DNA of 64,000 nucleotides from Pteria penguin (lineage: Eukaryota; Mollusca; Bivalvia; Pterioida; Pteriidae): positions 43,833,842-43,897,841 of the forward strand of contig CM068587.1 in assembly GCA_035048485.1 (NCBI GenBank), given 5' to 3'. This document shows, piece by piece, positions 54,216 through 64,000 of the stretch; position 1 is the first letter of the stretch, and the number at the start of each line of letters is the position of its first letter. The position numbers and the translations under genes are program-made. Below the pieces are notes generated by a model, which was not told the origin of the DNA, did no database searches, and worked only from the letters and a program-made list of their open reading frames with translations.

Positions 54216-54432
54216 CTAGATTTACTGTTGGTGTTGGGGTTTGTGATGTAGGGCGTCCGTCGATAAAGTGGACTGAACACACAAGAACATTTTTGGGCAG
54301 ATCCTTTCTGTTCAACGCCCGCACCCATGCAAGTCTCATCTCCTCATCAGAAGGCATTTTATGCAAACTGTAGGGTATACAACAGGGACATTCTTCTTGG
54401 AGAATGCCATGTAACTCACATAAAGTTTTCAC
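54216..54432 (-). pseudogene. THAP zinc-finger exon of the transposase gene
   Basis: This encodes most of a THAP DNA-binding domain, which recognises the transposon ends. Visible landmarks, counted from 54432, are HKMP (P27), W36, and the C-terminal zinc pair C52-x2-H55 in VCSVHF, followed by IDGRPT...NLG, the usual THAP tail in this superfamily. A donor GTAACT (GT at 54215-54214) follows the first base of the next glycine codon, and intron 1 would run 54215-53508 (708 bp). The N-terminal zinc pair is not in its usual spacing (CELHGILQEECPCC), and no ATG opens this frame; a TAA lies a few codons upstream. A pyrimidine-rich stretch ending CTACAG (54373-54368) could be an acceptor, in which case the true N-terminus is in another exon or lost. 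Confidence 0.75.
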
Positions 54433-54453
54433 GGGTTTTTGTTAGGCGCTCAA

Positions 54454-54536
54454 TCACGGTTGTAATGGCGGATGGGTCACGTGATCGACAATGGCGTCAT
54501 TCAGTATTAATGACGTCATGTCAAAAAAAAGTTGTC
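54454..54536 (-). repeat. Right terminal inverted repeat, about 83 bp, interrupted
   Basis: Read inward from 54536 this starts GACAACTTTTTTTT and has the inner block (CCGCCATTACAACCGTGA, plus coordinates 54454-54471) 65 bp from the end, mirroring the left terminus. It also contains a CRE palindrome TGACGTCA at 54511-54518 and a CACGTG core at about 54479-54484, which may belong to the transposase promoter. Confidence 0.8.
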
Positions 54537-54540
54537 TATA
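54537..54540. repeat. Right target-site copy, TATA
   Basis: Pairs with 49076-49079. The satellite resumes here with the second half of the interrupted monomer. Confidence 0.75.
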
Positions 54541-55959
54541 ACACTTTTTTATTTGTAAACAAAGGAGGTTTTCCCTTTGAAACCCGTTTTTCCTTAATAA
54601 AGACCTTTAAACCTAACAAACCCTATCAAATTTGGTATCAGTGGAAAGGTCTTGACCTGACCTTTCATGTGATACCACTTGTAGAATTCTATCTTTCGAT
54701 CTCACAGAGTTATAACCCTTTTTTATTTGTAAACAAAGGATATATTCCCCTTGAAAACCCGTTTTCCTTTAATAAAGACCCTTCAAAATAACAAACCCTT
54801 TCAAATTCGGTATCAATGGAAAGGTCTTGACCTCACCTTTTATGTGATACCACTTGTAGAATTCTAATAAAGACCCTTAAACCTTACAAACCCTATCAAA
54901 TTCGGTATCAGTGAAAAAGTCTTGACCTCACCTTTCATGTGATACCACTTGTAGAATTCTATCTTTCGATCACACAGAGTTATAACCCTTTTTTACTTGT
55001 AAACAAAGGAGATTTTCCCTTCGAAAACCCGTTATTCTTTAATAAAGATTCTTCAAACTAACCAACCGTACCAAATTTGATATCATTGGAAAGGTCTTGA
55101 CCTCACCTTTCATGTGATATCACTTGTAGAATTCTATACTTCGATCCTACAGAGTTATAATCGTTTTTTATTTTTAAACAAAGGAGGTTTTCCCTTTGAA
55201 ACCCGTTTTTCTTTAATAAAGACCCTTAAACCTTACAAACCCTATCAAATTTGGTATCAGTGGAAAGGTCTTGACCTCACCTTTAATGTGATACCACTTG
55301 TAGAATTCTATCTTTCGATCACACAGAGTTATAACCCTTTTTTATTTGTAAACAAAGGAGATTTTGCCCTTGAAAACCCGTTTTTCTTTAATAAAGACCT
55401 TTAAACCTAACAAACCCTATCAAATTCGGTATCAGTGGAAAAGTCTTGCCCTCACCTTTCATGTGATACCACTTGTAGAATTCTAATAAAGACCCTTCAA
55501 CCTAACAAACCCTCTCGAATGAGGTATCAGTGGAAAGGTCTTGACCTGATCTTTCATGTGATACGACTTGTAGAATTCTATCTTTCGATCTGACAGAGTT
55601 ATAACCCTTTTTTATTTGTAAACAAAGGAGATTTTCTCTTTAAAACCCGTTTTTCTATAATAAAGACCCTTAAACATTACAAAAACTCTTAAATGTGGTA
55701 TTAGTGGAAAGGTCTTGACGTCACCTCTCATGTGATACCACTTGTAGAATTCTATCTTTCGATCACACAGAGTTATAACCCTTTTTTATTTGTAAACAAA
55801 GAGATTTTCCCCTTGAAAACGCGTTTTTCTTTAATAAAGACCCTTAAACCTTACAAACCCTATCAAATTCGGTATCAGTGGAAAGGTCTTCACCTCACCT
55901 TTTATGTGATACCACTTGTAGAATTCTATCTTTGGATCACACAGAATTATAACCCTTTT

Positions 55960-58900
55960 GTATTTGTAAACAAAGGAGATATTCCCCTTGACCTCACCTT
56001 TCATGTAATACCACTTCTAGAAGTCTATCTATCGATCACACAGAGTTATAACCCTTTTTTATTTGTAAACAAAGTGGATTTTGCATTTGAAAACCCGTTT
56101 TTCTTTAATAGAGACCCTTAAACCTTACAAACCCTATCAAATTTGGTATCAGTGGAAAGGTCCTGACCTCAGATTTCATGTGATACCACTTGTAGAATTC
56201 TATCTTTCGATCACAAAGAGTTATAACCCTTTTTTATTTGTTAACAAATGAGATTTTCCCCTTGAAAACCCGTTTTTCTTTAATAAAGACCCTTAAACCT
56301 TACAAGCCCTATCAAATTTGGTATCAGTTGAAAGGTCTTGACCTCACCTTTCATGTGATACCACTTGTTGAATTCTATCTTTCGATCCCACAGAGTTATA
56401 ACCCTTTTTTATTGAACAAAGAGATTTTCCCCTTCAAAACCCGTTTTTCTTTAATAAAGACCCTTCCACCTTACGAACCCTATCAAATTTTCTATCAGTG
56501 GAAAGGTCTTGACCTCACCTTTCATGTGATACCACTTGTAGAATTCTATCTTTCGATCTCACAGAGTTATAACCCTTTTTTATTTGTAAACAAAGGAGAT
56601 ATTCCCCTTGAAACCCGTTTTTCTTTAATAAAGACCCTTAAACCCTACCAAACCCTATCAAATTTGGTATCAATGGAAAGGTCTTGACCTCACCTTTCAT
56701 GTGATACCACTTGTAGACCCTTAAACCCTACAAACCCTATCAAATTTGCTATCAGTGAAAAGGTCTTGACCTCACCTTTCATGTGATACCACTTCTAAAA
56801 TTCTATCTTTCGATCACACAGAGTTATAACCCTTTTTTATTTGTAAACAAAGGAGATTTTCCGCTTGAAAACCGGTTTTTCTTTAATAAAGACCCTTCAA
56901 CATTACAAACCCTATCAAATTTCCTATCGGTGGAAAGGTCTTGACCTCACCTTTCATGTGATACCACTTGTAGAATTCTATCTTTCGATCACACAGAGTT
57001 ATAACCCTTTTTTATTTTTAAACAAAGGAGATTTTCCCCTTGAAACCCGTTTTTCTTTAATAAAGACCCTTAAACCTTACAAACCCTATCAAATTTGGTA
57101 TCAGTGGAAAGGTCTTGACCTCACCTTTCATGTGATACCACTTGTAGAATTCTATCTTTCGATCACACAGAGTTATAACCCTTTTTTATTTGTAAACAAA
57201 GGAGATTTTGCCCTTGAAAACCCGTTTTTCTTTAATAAAGACCCTTAAACCTTACAAACCCTATCAAATTTGGTATCAGTGGAAAGGTCTTGACCTCACC
57301 TTTCATGTGATACCACTTGTAATCAGTGGAAAGGTCTTGACCTCATCTTTCATGTGATACCACTTGTAGAATTCTATCTTTCGATCCGACAGAGTTATAA
57401 CCCTTTTTTATTTGTAAACAAAGGAGATTTTCCCCTTGAAACCCGTTTTTCTTTAATAAACACCATTAAACCTTACAAAAACTATCAAATTTGGTATCAG
57501 TGGAAAGGTCTTGACGTCACCTTTCATGTGATACCACTTGTAGAATTCTATCTTTCGATCACACAGAGTTATAACCCTTTTTTATTTGTAAACAAAGGAG
57601 ATTTTCCCCTTGAAAACGCGTTTTTCTTTAATAAAGACCCTTAAACCTTACAAACCCTATCAAATTTAGTATCAGTGGAAGGGTCTTGACCTCACCTTTT
57701 ATGTGATACTACTTGTAGAATTCTATCTTCCGATCTCACAGAGTTATAACCCTTTTTTATTTGTAAACAAAGGAGATATTCCCCTTGACCTCACCTTTCA
57801 TGTAATACCACTTCTAGAAGTCTATCTATCGATCACACAGAGTTATAACCCTTTTTTATTTGTAAACAAAGTGGATTTTGCACTTGAAAACCCGTTTTTC
57901 TTTAATAAAGACCCTTAAACCTTACAAACCCTATCAAATTTGGTATCAGTGGAAAGGTCTTGACCTCACCTTTCATGTGATACCACTTGTAGAATTCTAT
58001 CTTTCGATCACAAAGAGTTATAACCCTTTTTTATTTGTAAACAAATGAGATTTTCCCCTTGAAAACCCGTTTTTCTTTAATAAAGACCCTTAAACCTTAC
58101 AAACCCTATCAAATTTGGTATCAGTGGAAAGGTCTTGACCTCACCTTTCATGTGATACCACTTGTTGAATTCTATCTTTCGATCCCACAGAGTTATAACC
58201 CTTTTTTATTGAACAAACAGATTTTCCATTTCAAAACCCGTTTTTCTTTAATAAAGACCCTTAAACCTTACAAACCCTATCACATTTGGTATCAGTGGAA
58301 AGGTCTTGACCTCAGCTTTTATGTGATACCACTTGTAGAATTATATCTTTCGATCACACAGACTTATAACACTTTTTTATTTGTAAACAAATGAGATTTT
58401 CCCTTTGAAACCCGTTTTTCTTTTATAAAGACCCTTAAACCTTACAAACCGTATCGAATTTGGTATCAGTGGAAAAGTCTTGACCTCACCTTTCATGTGA
58501 TACCACTTCTAGAATTCTATCTTTCAATCAGACAGAGTTATAACCCTTTTTTATTTGTAAACAAAGAGTTTTTTTTCCTTGAAAACACGTTTTCCTTTAA
58601 TAGAGACTTTTAATCCTAACAAACCCTATCAAATTTGGTATCAGTTGAAAGGTCTTCACCTCACCTTTTATGTGATACCACTTGTAGAATTCTATCTTTC
58701 GATCACACAGAGTTATAACCCTTTTTATGTGTTAACAAAGAGATTTTCCCCTTGAAACCCGTTTTCCTTTAATAAAGACTCCTAAACCTTACAAACCCTA
58801 TCAAATTTGGTATCAGTGGAAAGGTCCTTACCTCACCTTTCATGTGATACCACTTGTAGAATTCTATCTTTCGATCCCACAGGGTTAAAACCCTTTTTTA
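55960..58900 (+). repeat. Higher-order repeat, offset about 1.80 kb
   Basis: A truncated monomer in which ATTCCCCTTG joins ACCTCACCTTTCATGTAATACC occurs at about 55981 and again at about 57779. A second unusual monomer with TTTTTTATTGAACAAA occurs at about 56407 and 58207, and once more near 58898. Equal offsets of about 1,800 bp show a block of about ten monomers was duplicated with its deletions. Confidence 0.8.
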
Positions 58901-61900
58901 TTGAACAAACAGATTTTCCCCTTCAAAACCCGTTTTTCTGAAATAAAGACTCTTCAACCTTACGAACCCTATCAAATTTTCTATCAGTGGAAAGGTCTTG
59001 ACCTCTCCATTTATGTGATACCACTTGTAGAATTCTATCTTTCGATCACACAGAGTTATAACCCTTTTTTATTTGTAAACAAAGTGGATTTTGCACTTGA
59101 AAACCCGTTTTTCTTTAATAAAGACCCTTAAACCTTACAAACCCTATCAAATTTGGTATCAGAGGAAAGGTCCTGACCTCAGGTTTCATGTGATACCACT
59201 TGTAGAATTCTATCTTTCGATCACACAGAGTTATAACCCTTTTTTATTTGTAAACAAATGAGATTTTCCCCTTGAAACCCCTTTTTCTTTAATAAAGACC
59301 CTTAAACCTTACAAACCCTATCAAATTTGGTATCAGTGGAAAGGTCTTGACCTCAGCTTTTATGTGATACCACTTGTGGAATTCTATCCTTCGATCACAC
59401 AGAGTTATAACACTTTTTTATTTGTAAACAAAGGAGATTTTCCAATGAAACCCGTTTTTCTTTTTTAAAGACCCTTAAACCTTACAAACCCTATCAAATT
59501 TGGTATCAGTGGAAAGGTCTTGACCTCACCTTTCATGTGATACCACTTGTAGAATTCTATCTTTCGATCACACAGAGTTATAACCCTTTTTTATTTGTAA
59601 ACAAATGAGATTTTCCCCTTGAAAACCCGTTTTTCTTTAATAAAGACCCTTAAACCTTACAAACCCTATCAAATTTGGTATCAGTGGAAAGGTCTTGACC
59701 TCACCTTTCATGTGATACCACTTCTAGAATTCTATCTTTCGATCACACAGAGTTATAACCCTTTTTTATTTGTAAACAAAGGAGATTTTCCAATGAAACC
59801 CGTTTTTCTTTTTTAAAGACCCTTAAACCTTACAAACCGTATCAAATTTGGTATTAGTGGAAAAGTCTTGACCTCACCTTTCATGTGATACCACTTGTTG
59901 AATTCTATATTTCGATCATACAGAGTTATAACCCTTTTTTATTTGTAAACAAAGTGGATTTTGCACTTGAAAACCCGTTTTTCTTTAATAAAGACCCTTA
60001 AACCTTACAAACCCTATCAAATTTGGTATCAGAGGAAAGGTCCTGACCTCAGTTTTCATGTGATACCACTTGTAGAATTCTATCTTTCGATCACACAGAG
60101 TTATAACCCTTTTTTATTTGTAAACAAAGGAGATTTTCCCCTTGAAAACACGTTTTTCTTTAATAAAGACCCTTAAACCTTACAAACCCTATCAAATTTG
60201 GTATCAGTGGAAAGGTCTTGACCTCACCTTTCATGTGATACCACTTGTAGAATTCTATCTTTCTATCCTACAGAGTTATAACCATTTTTTATTTGTAAAC
60301 AAAGGAGATTTTCCCCTTGAAAACCCGTTTTTCTTTAATAAAGACCCTTAAACCTTACAAACCCTATCAAATTTGGTATCAGTGGAAAGGTCTTGACCTC
60401 ACCTTTCATGTGATACCACTTGTAGAATTCTATCTTTCGATCACACAGAGTTATAACCCTTTTTTATTTGTAAACAAAGGAGATTTTCCCCTTGAAACCC
60501 GTTTTTCTTTAATGAAGACCCTTAAACCTTACAAACCCTATCAAATTTGGTATCAGTGGAAAGGTCTTGACCTCACCTTTCATGTGATACCACTTGTAGA
60601 ATTCTATCTTTCTATCCTACAGAGTTATAACCATTTTATTTTTGTAAACAAATGAGATTTTCCCCTTGAAAACCGGTTTTTCTATAATGAAGACCCTTAT
60701 ACCTTTTAAACCCTATCAAATTTGGTATCAGTGGAAAGGTCTTGACCTCACCTTTCATGTGATACCACTTCTATAATTCTATCTTTCGATCACACAGAGT
60801 TATAACCCTTTTTTATTTGTAAACAAAGGAGATTTTCCCTTTGAAACCCGTTTTTCTTTAATAAAGACCCTTAAACCTTACAAACCCTATCAAATTTGGT
60901 ATCAGTGGAAAGGTCTTGACCTCACCTTTCATGTGATACCACTTGTAGAATTCTTTCTTTCTATCCTACAGAGTTATAACCATTTTTTATTTGTAAACAA
61001 ATGACATTTTCCACTTGGAACCCGTTTTTCTTTAATAAAGACCCTTAAACCCTACAAACCCTATCAAATTTGGTATCAGTGGAAAGGTCTTGACCTCACC
61101 TTTCATGTGATACCACTTGTAGAATTCTATCTTTCGATCACACAGAGATATAACCCTTTTTTATTTGTAAACAAAGGAGATTTTCCCCTTGAAACCCGTT
61201 TTTCTTTAATAAACACCATTAAACCTTACAAACCCTATCAAATTTCCTATCGGTGGAAAGGTCTTGACCTCACCTTTCATGTGATACCACTTGTAGAATT
61301 CTATCTTTCTATCCTACAGAGTTATAACCATTTTATTTTTGTAAACAAATGAGATTTTCCCTTTGAAACACGTTTTTCTTTAATGAAGACCCTTAAACCT
61401 TACAAACCCTATCAAATTTGGTATCAGTGGAAAGGTCTTGACCTCACCTTTCATGTGATACCACTTCTAGAATTCTATCTTTCGATCACACAGAGTTATA
61501 ACTGTTTTTATTTGTAAACAAATGAGATTCTCCCCTTGAAACCCCTTTTTCTTTAATAAAGACCCTTAAACCTTACAAACCCTATCAAATTTGGTATCAG
61601 TGGAAAGCTCTTGACCTCAGCTTTTATGTGATACCACTTGTGGAATTCTATCCTTCGATCACACAGAGTTATAACACTTTTTTATTTGTAAACAAAGGAG
61701 ATTTTCCAATGAAACCCGTTTTTCTTTTTTAAAGACCCTTAAATCCTACAAACTCTATCAAATTTGGTATCAGTGGAAAGCTCTTGACCTCACCTTTCAT
61801 GTGATACCACTTGTAGAATTCTATCTTTCGATCACACAGAGTTATAACCCTTTTTTATTTGTAAACAAAGGAGATTTTCCCCTTGAAACCCGTTTTTCTT

Positions 61901-64000
61901 TAATAAAGACCCTTAAACCTTACAAACCCTATCAAATTTGGTATCAGTGGAAAGGTCTTGACCTCACCTTTCATGTGATACCACTTGTAGAATTCTATCT
62001 TTCGATCACACAGAGTTATAACCCTTTTTTATTTGTAAACAAAGGAGATTTTCCCTTTGAAACCCGTTTTTCTTTAATAAAGACACTTAAACCTTACAAA
62101 CCCTATCAAATTTGGTATCAGTGGAAAGGTCTTGACCTCACCTTTCATGTGATACCACTTCTAGAATTCTATCTTTCGATCACACAGAGTTATAACCCTT
62201 TTTTATTTGTAAACAAAGGAGATTTTGCCCTTGAAAACCCGTTTTTCTTTAATAAAGACCCTTAAACCTTACAAACCCTATCAAATTTGGTATCAGTGGA
62301 AAGGTCTTGACCTCACCTTTCATGTGATACCACTTGTAGAATTCTATCTTTGGATCACACAGAGTTATAACCCTTTTTTATTTGTAAACAAAGGAGATTT
62401 TCCCCTTATAAAACCCGTTTTTCTTTAATAAAGACCCTTAAACCTTACAAACCCTATCAAATTTGCTATCAGTGGAAAGGTCTTGACCTCACCTTTCATG
62501 TGATACCACTTGTAGAATTCTATCTTTCGATCACACAGAGTTATAACCCTTTTTTATTTGTAAACAAAGAGATTTTTCCCTTGAAAACCCGTTTTTCTTT
62601 AATAAAGACCCTTAAACCTTACAAACCCTATCAAATTTGGTATCAGTGGAAAGGTCTTGACCTCACCTTTCATGTGATACCACTTGTAGAATTCTATCTT
62701 TCAATCACACAGAGTTATAACCCTTTTTTATTTGTAAACAAAGAGATTTTCCCCTTGAAAACCCGTTTTCCTTTAATAGAGACCTTTAATCCTAACAAAC
62801 CCTATCAAATTCGGTATCAGTGGAAAGGTCTTCACCTCACCTTTCATGTGATACCACTTGTAGAATTCTATCTTTCGATCCCACAGAGTTATAACCCTTT
62901 TTTATTTGTAAACAAAGGAGATTTTCCCCTTATAAACCCGTTTTTCTTTAATAAAGACCCTTAAACCTCTTAAACCCTATCAAATTTGGTATCAGTGGAA
63001 AGGTCTTGACCTCACCTTTCATGTGATACCACTTGTAGAATTCTATCTTTCGATCACACAGAGTTATAACCCTTTTTTATTTGTAAACAAAGAGATTTTC
63101 CCCTTGAAAACCCGTTTTTCTTTAATAAAGACCCTTAAACCTTACAAACCCTATCAAATTTGGTATCAGTGGAAAGGTCTTGACCTCACCTTTCATGTGA
63201 TACCACTTGTAGAATTCTATCTTTCGATCACACAGAGTTATAACCCTTTTTTATTTGTAAACAAAGGAGATTTTCCCTTTGAAACCCGTTTTTCTTTAAT
63301 AAAGACCCTTAAACCTTACAAACCCTATCAAATTTGGTATCAGTGGAAAGGTCTTGACCTCACCTTTTATGTGATACCACTTGTAGAATTCTATCTTTCG
63401 ATCACACAGAGTTATAACCCTTTTTTATTTGTAAACAAATGAGATTTTCCCTTTGAAACCCGTTTTTCTTTAATGAAGACCCTTAAACCTTACAAACCCT
63501 ATCAAATTTGGTATCAGTGGAAAGGTCTTGACCTCACCTTTCATGTGATACCACTTGTAGAATTCTATCTTTCGATCACACAGAGTTATAACCCTTTTTT
63601 ATTTGTAAACAAAGGAGATTTTCCCATTGAAAACCCGTTTTTCTTTAATAAAGACCCTTAAACCTTACAAACCCTATCAAATTTGGTATCAGTGGAAAGG
63701 TCTTGACCTCACCTTTCATGTGATACCACTTGTAGAATTCTATCTTTCGATCACACAGAGTTATAACCCTTTTTTATTTGTAAACAAAGGAGATTTTCCC
63801 CTTGAAAACCCGTTTTTCTTTAATAAAGACCCTTAAACCTTACAAACCCTATCAAATTTGGTATCAGTGGAAAGGTCTTGACCTCACCTTTCATGTGATA
63901 CCACTTGTAGAATTCTATCTTTCTATCCTACAGAGTTATAACCATTTTTTATTTGTAAACAAATGAGATTTTCCCCTTGAAACCCGTTTTTCTTTAATAA

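Larger units (their letters stand above)
49080..54536. mobile_element. ISL2EU (IS4EU)-type DNA transposon, 5,457 bp
   Basis: The satellite is interrupted precisely between TATA copies. The ends are inverted (GACGACTTTTTT left; GACAACTTTTTTTT read inward from the right). Inside are two convergent genes typical of this superfamily: a plus-strand SWIM zinc finger plus YqaJ-type nuclease (49275-50792) and a minus-strand THAP plus DDE transposase with introns (54432-51734). ISL2EU elements are known for this pairing. Both genes carry disabling changes, so the copy is probably non-autonomous now, although the termini look intact. The flanking monomers belong to a higher-order unit found elsewhere in the array and join in register across the insertion. 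Confidence 0.88.
54537..64000 (+). repeat. Satellite array right of the transposon, about 54 monomers
   Basis: Same monomer, orientation and phase as the main array; it continues beyond the window. From 54.8 to about 59 kb it contains many short units: GAATTCTA joined directly to ATAAAGACCC near 54864 and 55485, CTTGTA joined to GACCC near 56716, and CTTGTA joined to ATCAGTGG near 57320. From about 59.5 kb onward monomers approach a single consensus of 174/175 bp, with GAATTC at 63386, 63560 and 63735 giving spacings of 174 and 175. Confidence 0.97.

Noticed and set aside
54327..54791. A plus-strand frame of 154 codons crossing the right end of the transposon
   Set aside because: It runs antisense to the THAP exon and then into satellite, so it is a chance fusion across the insertion boundary.
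22475..63836. Scores of open frames of 60-360 codons encoding a repeated 58-residue peptide
   Set aside because: They follow directly from a satellite monomer that lacks stops in one frame. They begin and end wherever monomer length changes, and variation between units is freely amino-acid-changing.
5295..64000. Telomere-like CCCTAAACCCTA in some monomers
   Set aside because: It occurs only as a short stretch within each monomer (usually CCTTAAACCTTACAAACCC), not as a tandem CCCTAA array, so it is not telomeric repeat.
5295..64000. CENP-B box
   Set aside because: I looked for the TTCG....A..CGGG pattern. TTCGATC and CCCG occur in the monomer but not in the right spacing, and I saw no convincing match by eye.
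1..64000. tRNA or rRNA genes
   Set aside because: No cloverleaf with box A/B spacing and no rRNA-like conserved stretch was noticed outside the satellite; a covariance-model scan would be needed to exclude short or degraded ones.

Overview
The window is eukaryotic, intron-bearing, AT-rich nuclear DNA, most likely from a mollusc and perhaps a bivalve. This rests on the type of dispersed repeat at 1.74-2.75 kb, the animal-type DNA transposon and the LINE relic; no species-specific gene is present, so it is inference. About 54 kb of the 64 kb is one satellite family with a 174/175-bp monomer. No intact protein-coding gene was found. The many short reading frames inside the satellite come from a monomer that happens to lack stops in one frame.

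Layout. (1) 1-3.57 kb is a patchwork of repeats holding two decayed genes. One is a plus-strand basic/leucine-zipper-like pseudogene (284-1011). The other is a minus-strand hypothetical reading frame (about 2794-3138) with a recognisable TATA promoter. A 37-bp CRE-containing promoter block occurs three times (74-110, 222-258, 3224-3260). Between the genes lie AT-rich short repeats and three tandem copies of a roughly 325-bp repeat. (2) 3.57-4.18 kb is a degraded C-terminal part of a non-LTR retrotransposon (LINE) reverse-transcriptase ORF that abuts the satellite. (3) 4.18-5.29 kb is about 6.5 satellite monomers in inverted orientation. (4) 5.29-49.08 kb is the main satellite array, about 250 direct monomers, with several generations of higher-order repeats (about 1.30, 1.57, 2.43, 3.97, 4.66 and 12.49 kb offsets). 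(5) 49.080-54.536 kb is a 5,457-bp ISL2EU (IS4EU)-type DNA transposon inserted cleanly in one monomer and flanked by TATA. It carries a decayed SWIM/YqaJ-nuclease gene on the plus strand and a decayed THAP/DDE transposase gene with introns on the minus strand. (6) 54.54-64 kb is the same satellite, running off the right edge, with a further 1.8-kb higher-order repeat and then nearly homogeneous monomers.

How it fits together. The array looks like centromeric or heterochromatic satellite: diverged and rearranged on the left, more uniform on the right, with an orientation switch near the left edge. The transposon landed after the local higher-order unit had formed, because the two flanks join exactly into the monomer order seen elsewhere. 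Both of its genes then decayed through stops and frameshifts. Observations most worth a second look: the dyad AGGTC-TT-GACCT nested in a larger inverted repeat in each typical monomer; the 174 versus 175-bp frame-locking effect; the transposon's symmetric subterminal repeat and TATA target; and the CRE promoter block shared by two decayed genes, one of which encoded a possible CRE-binding protein.
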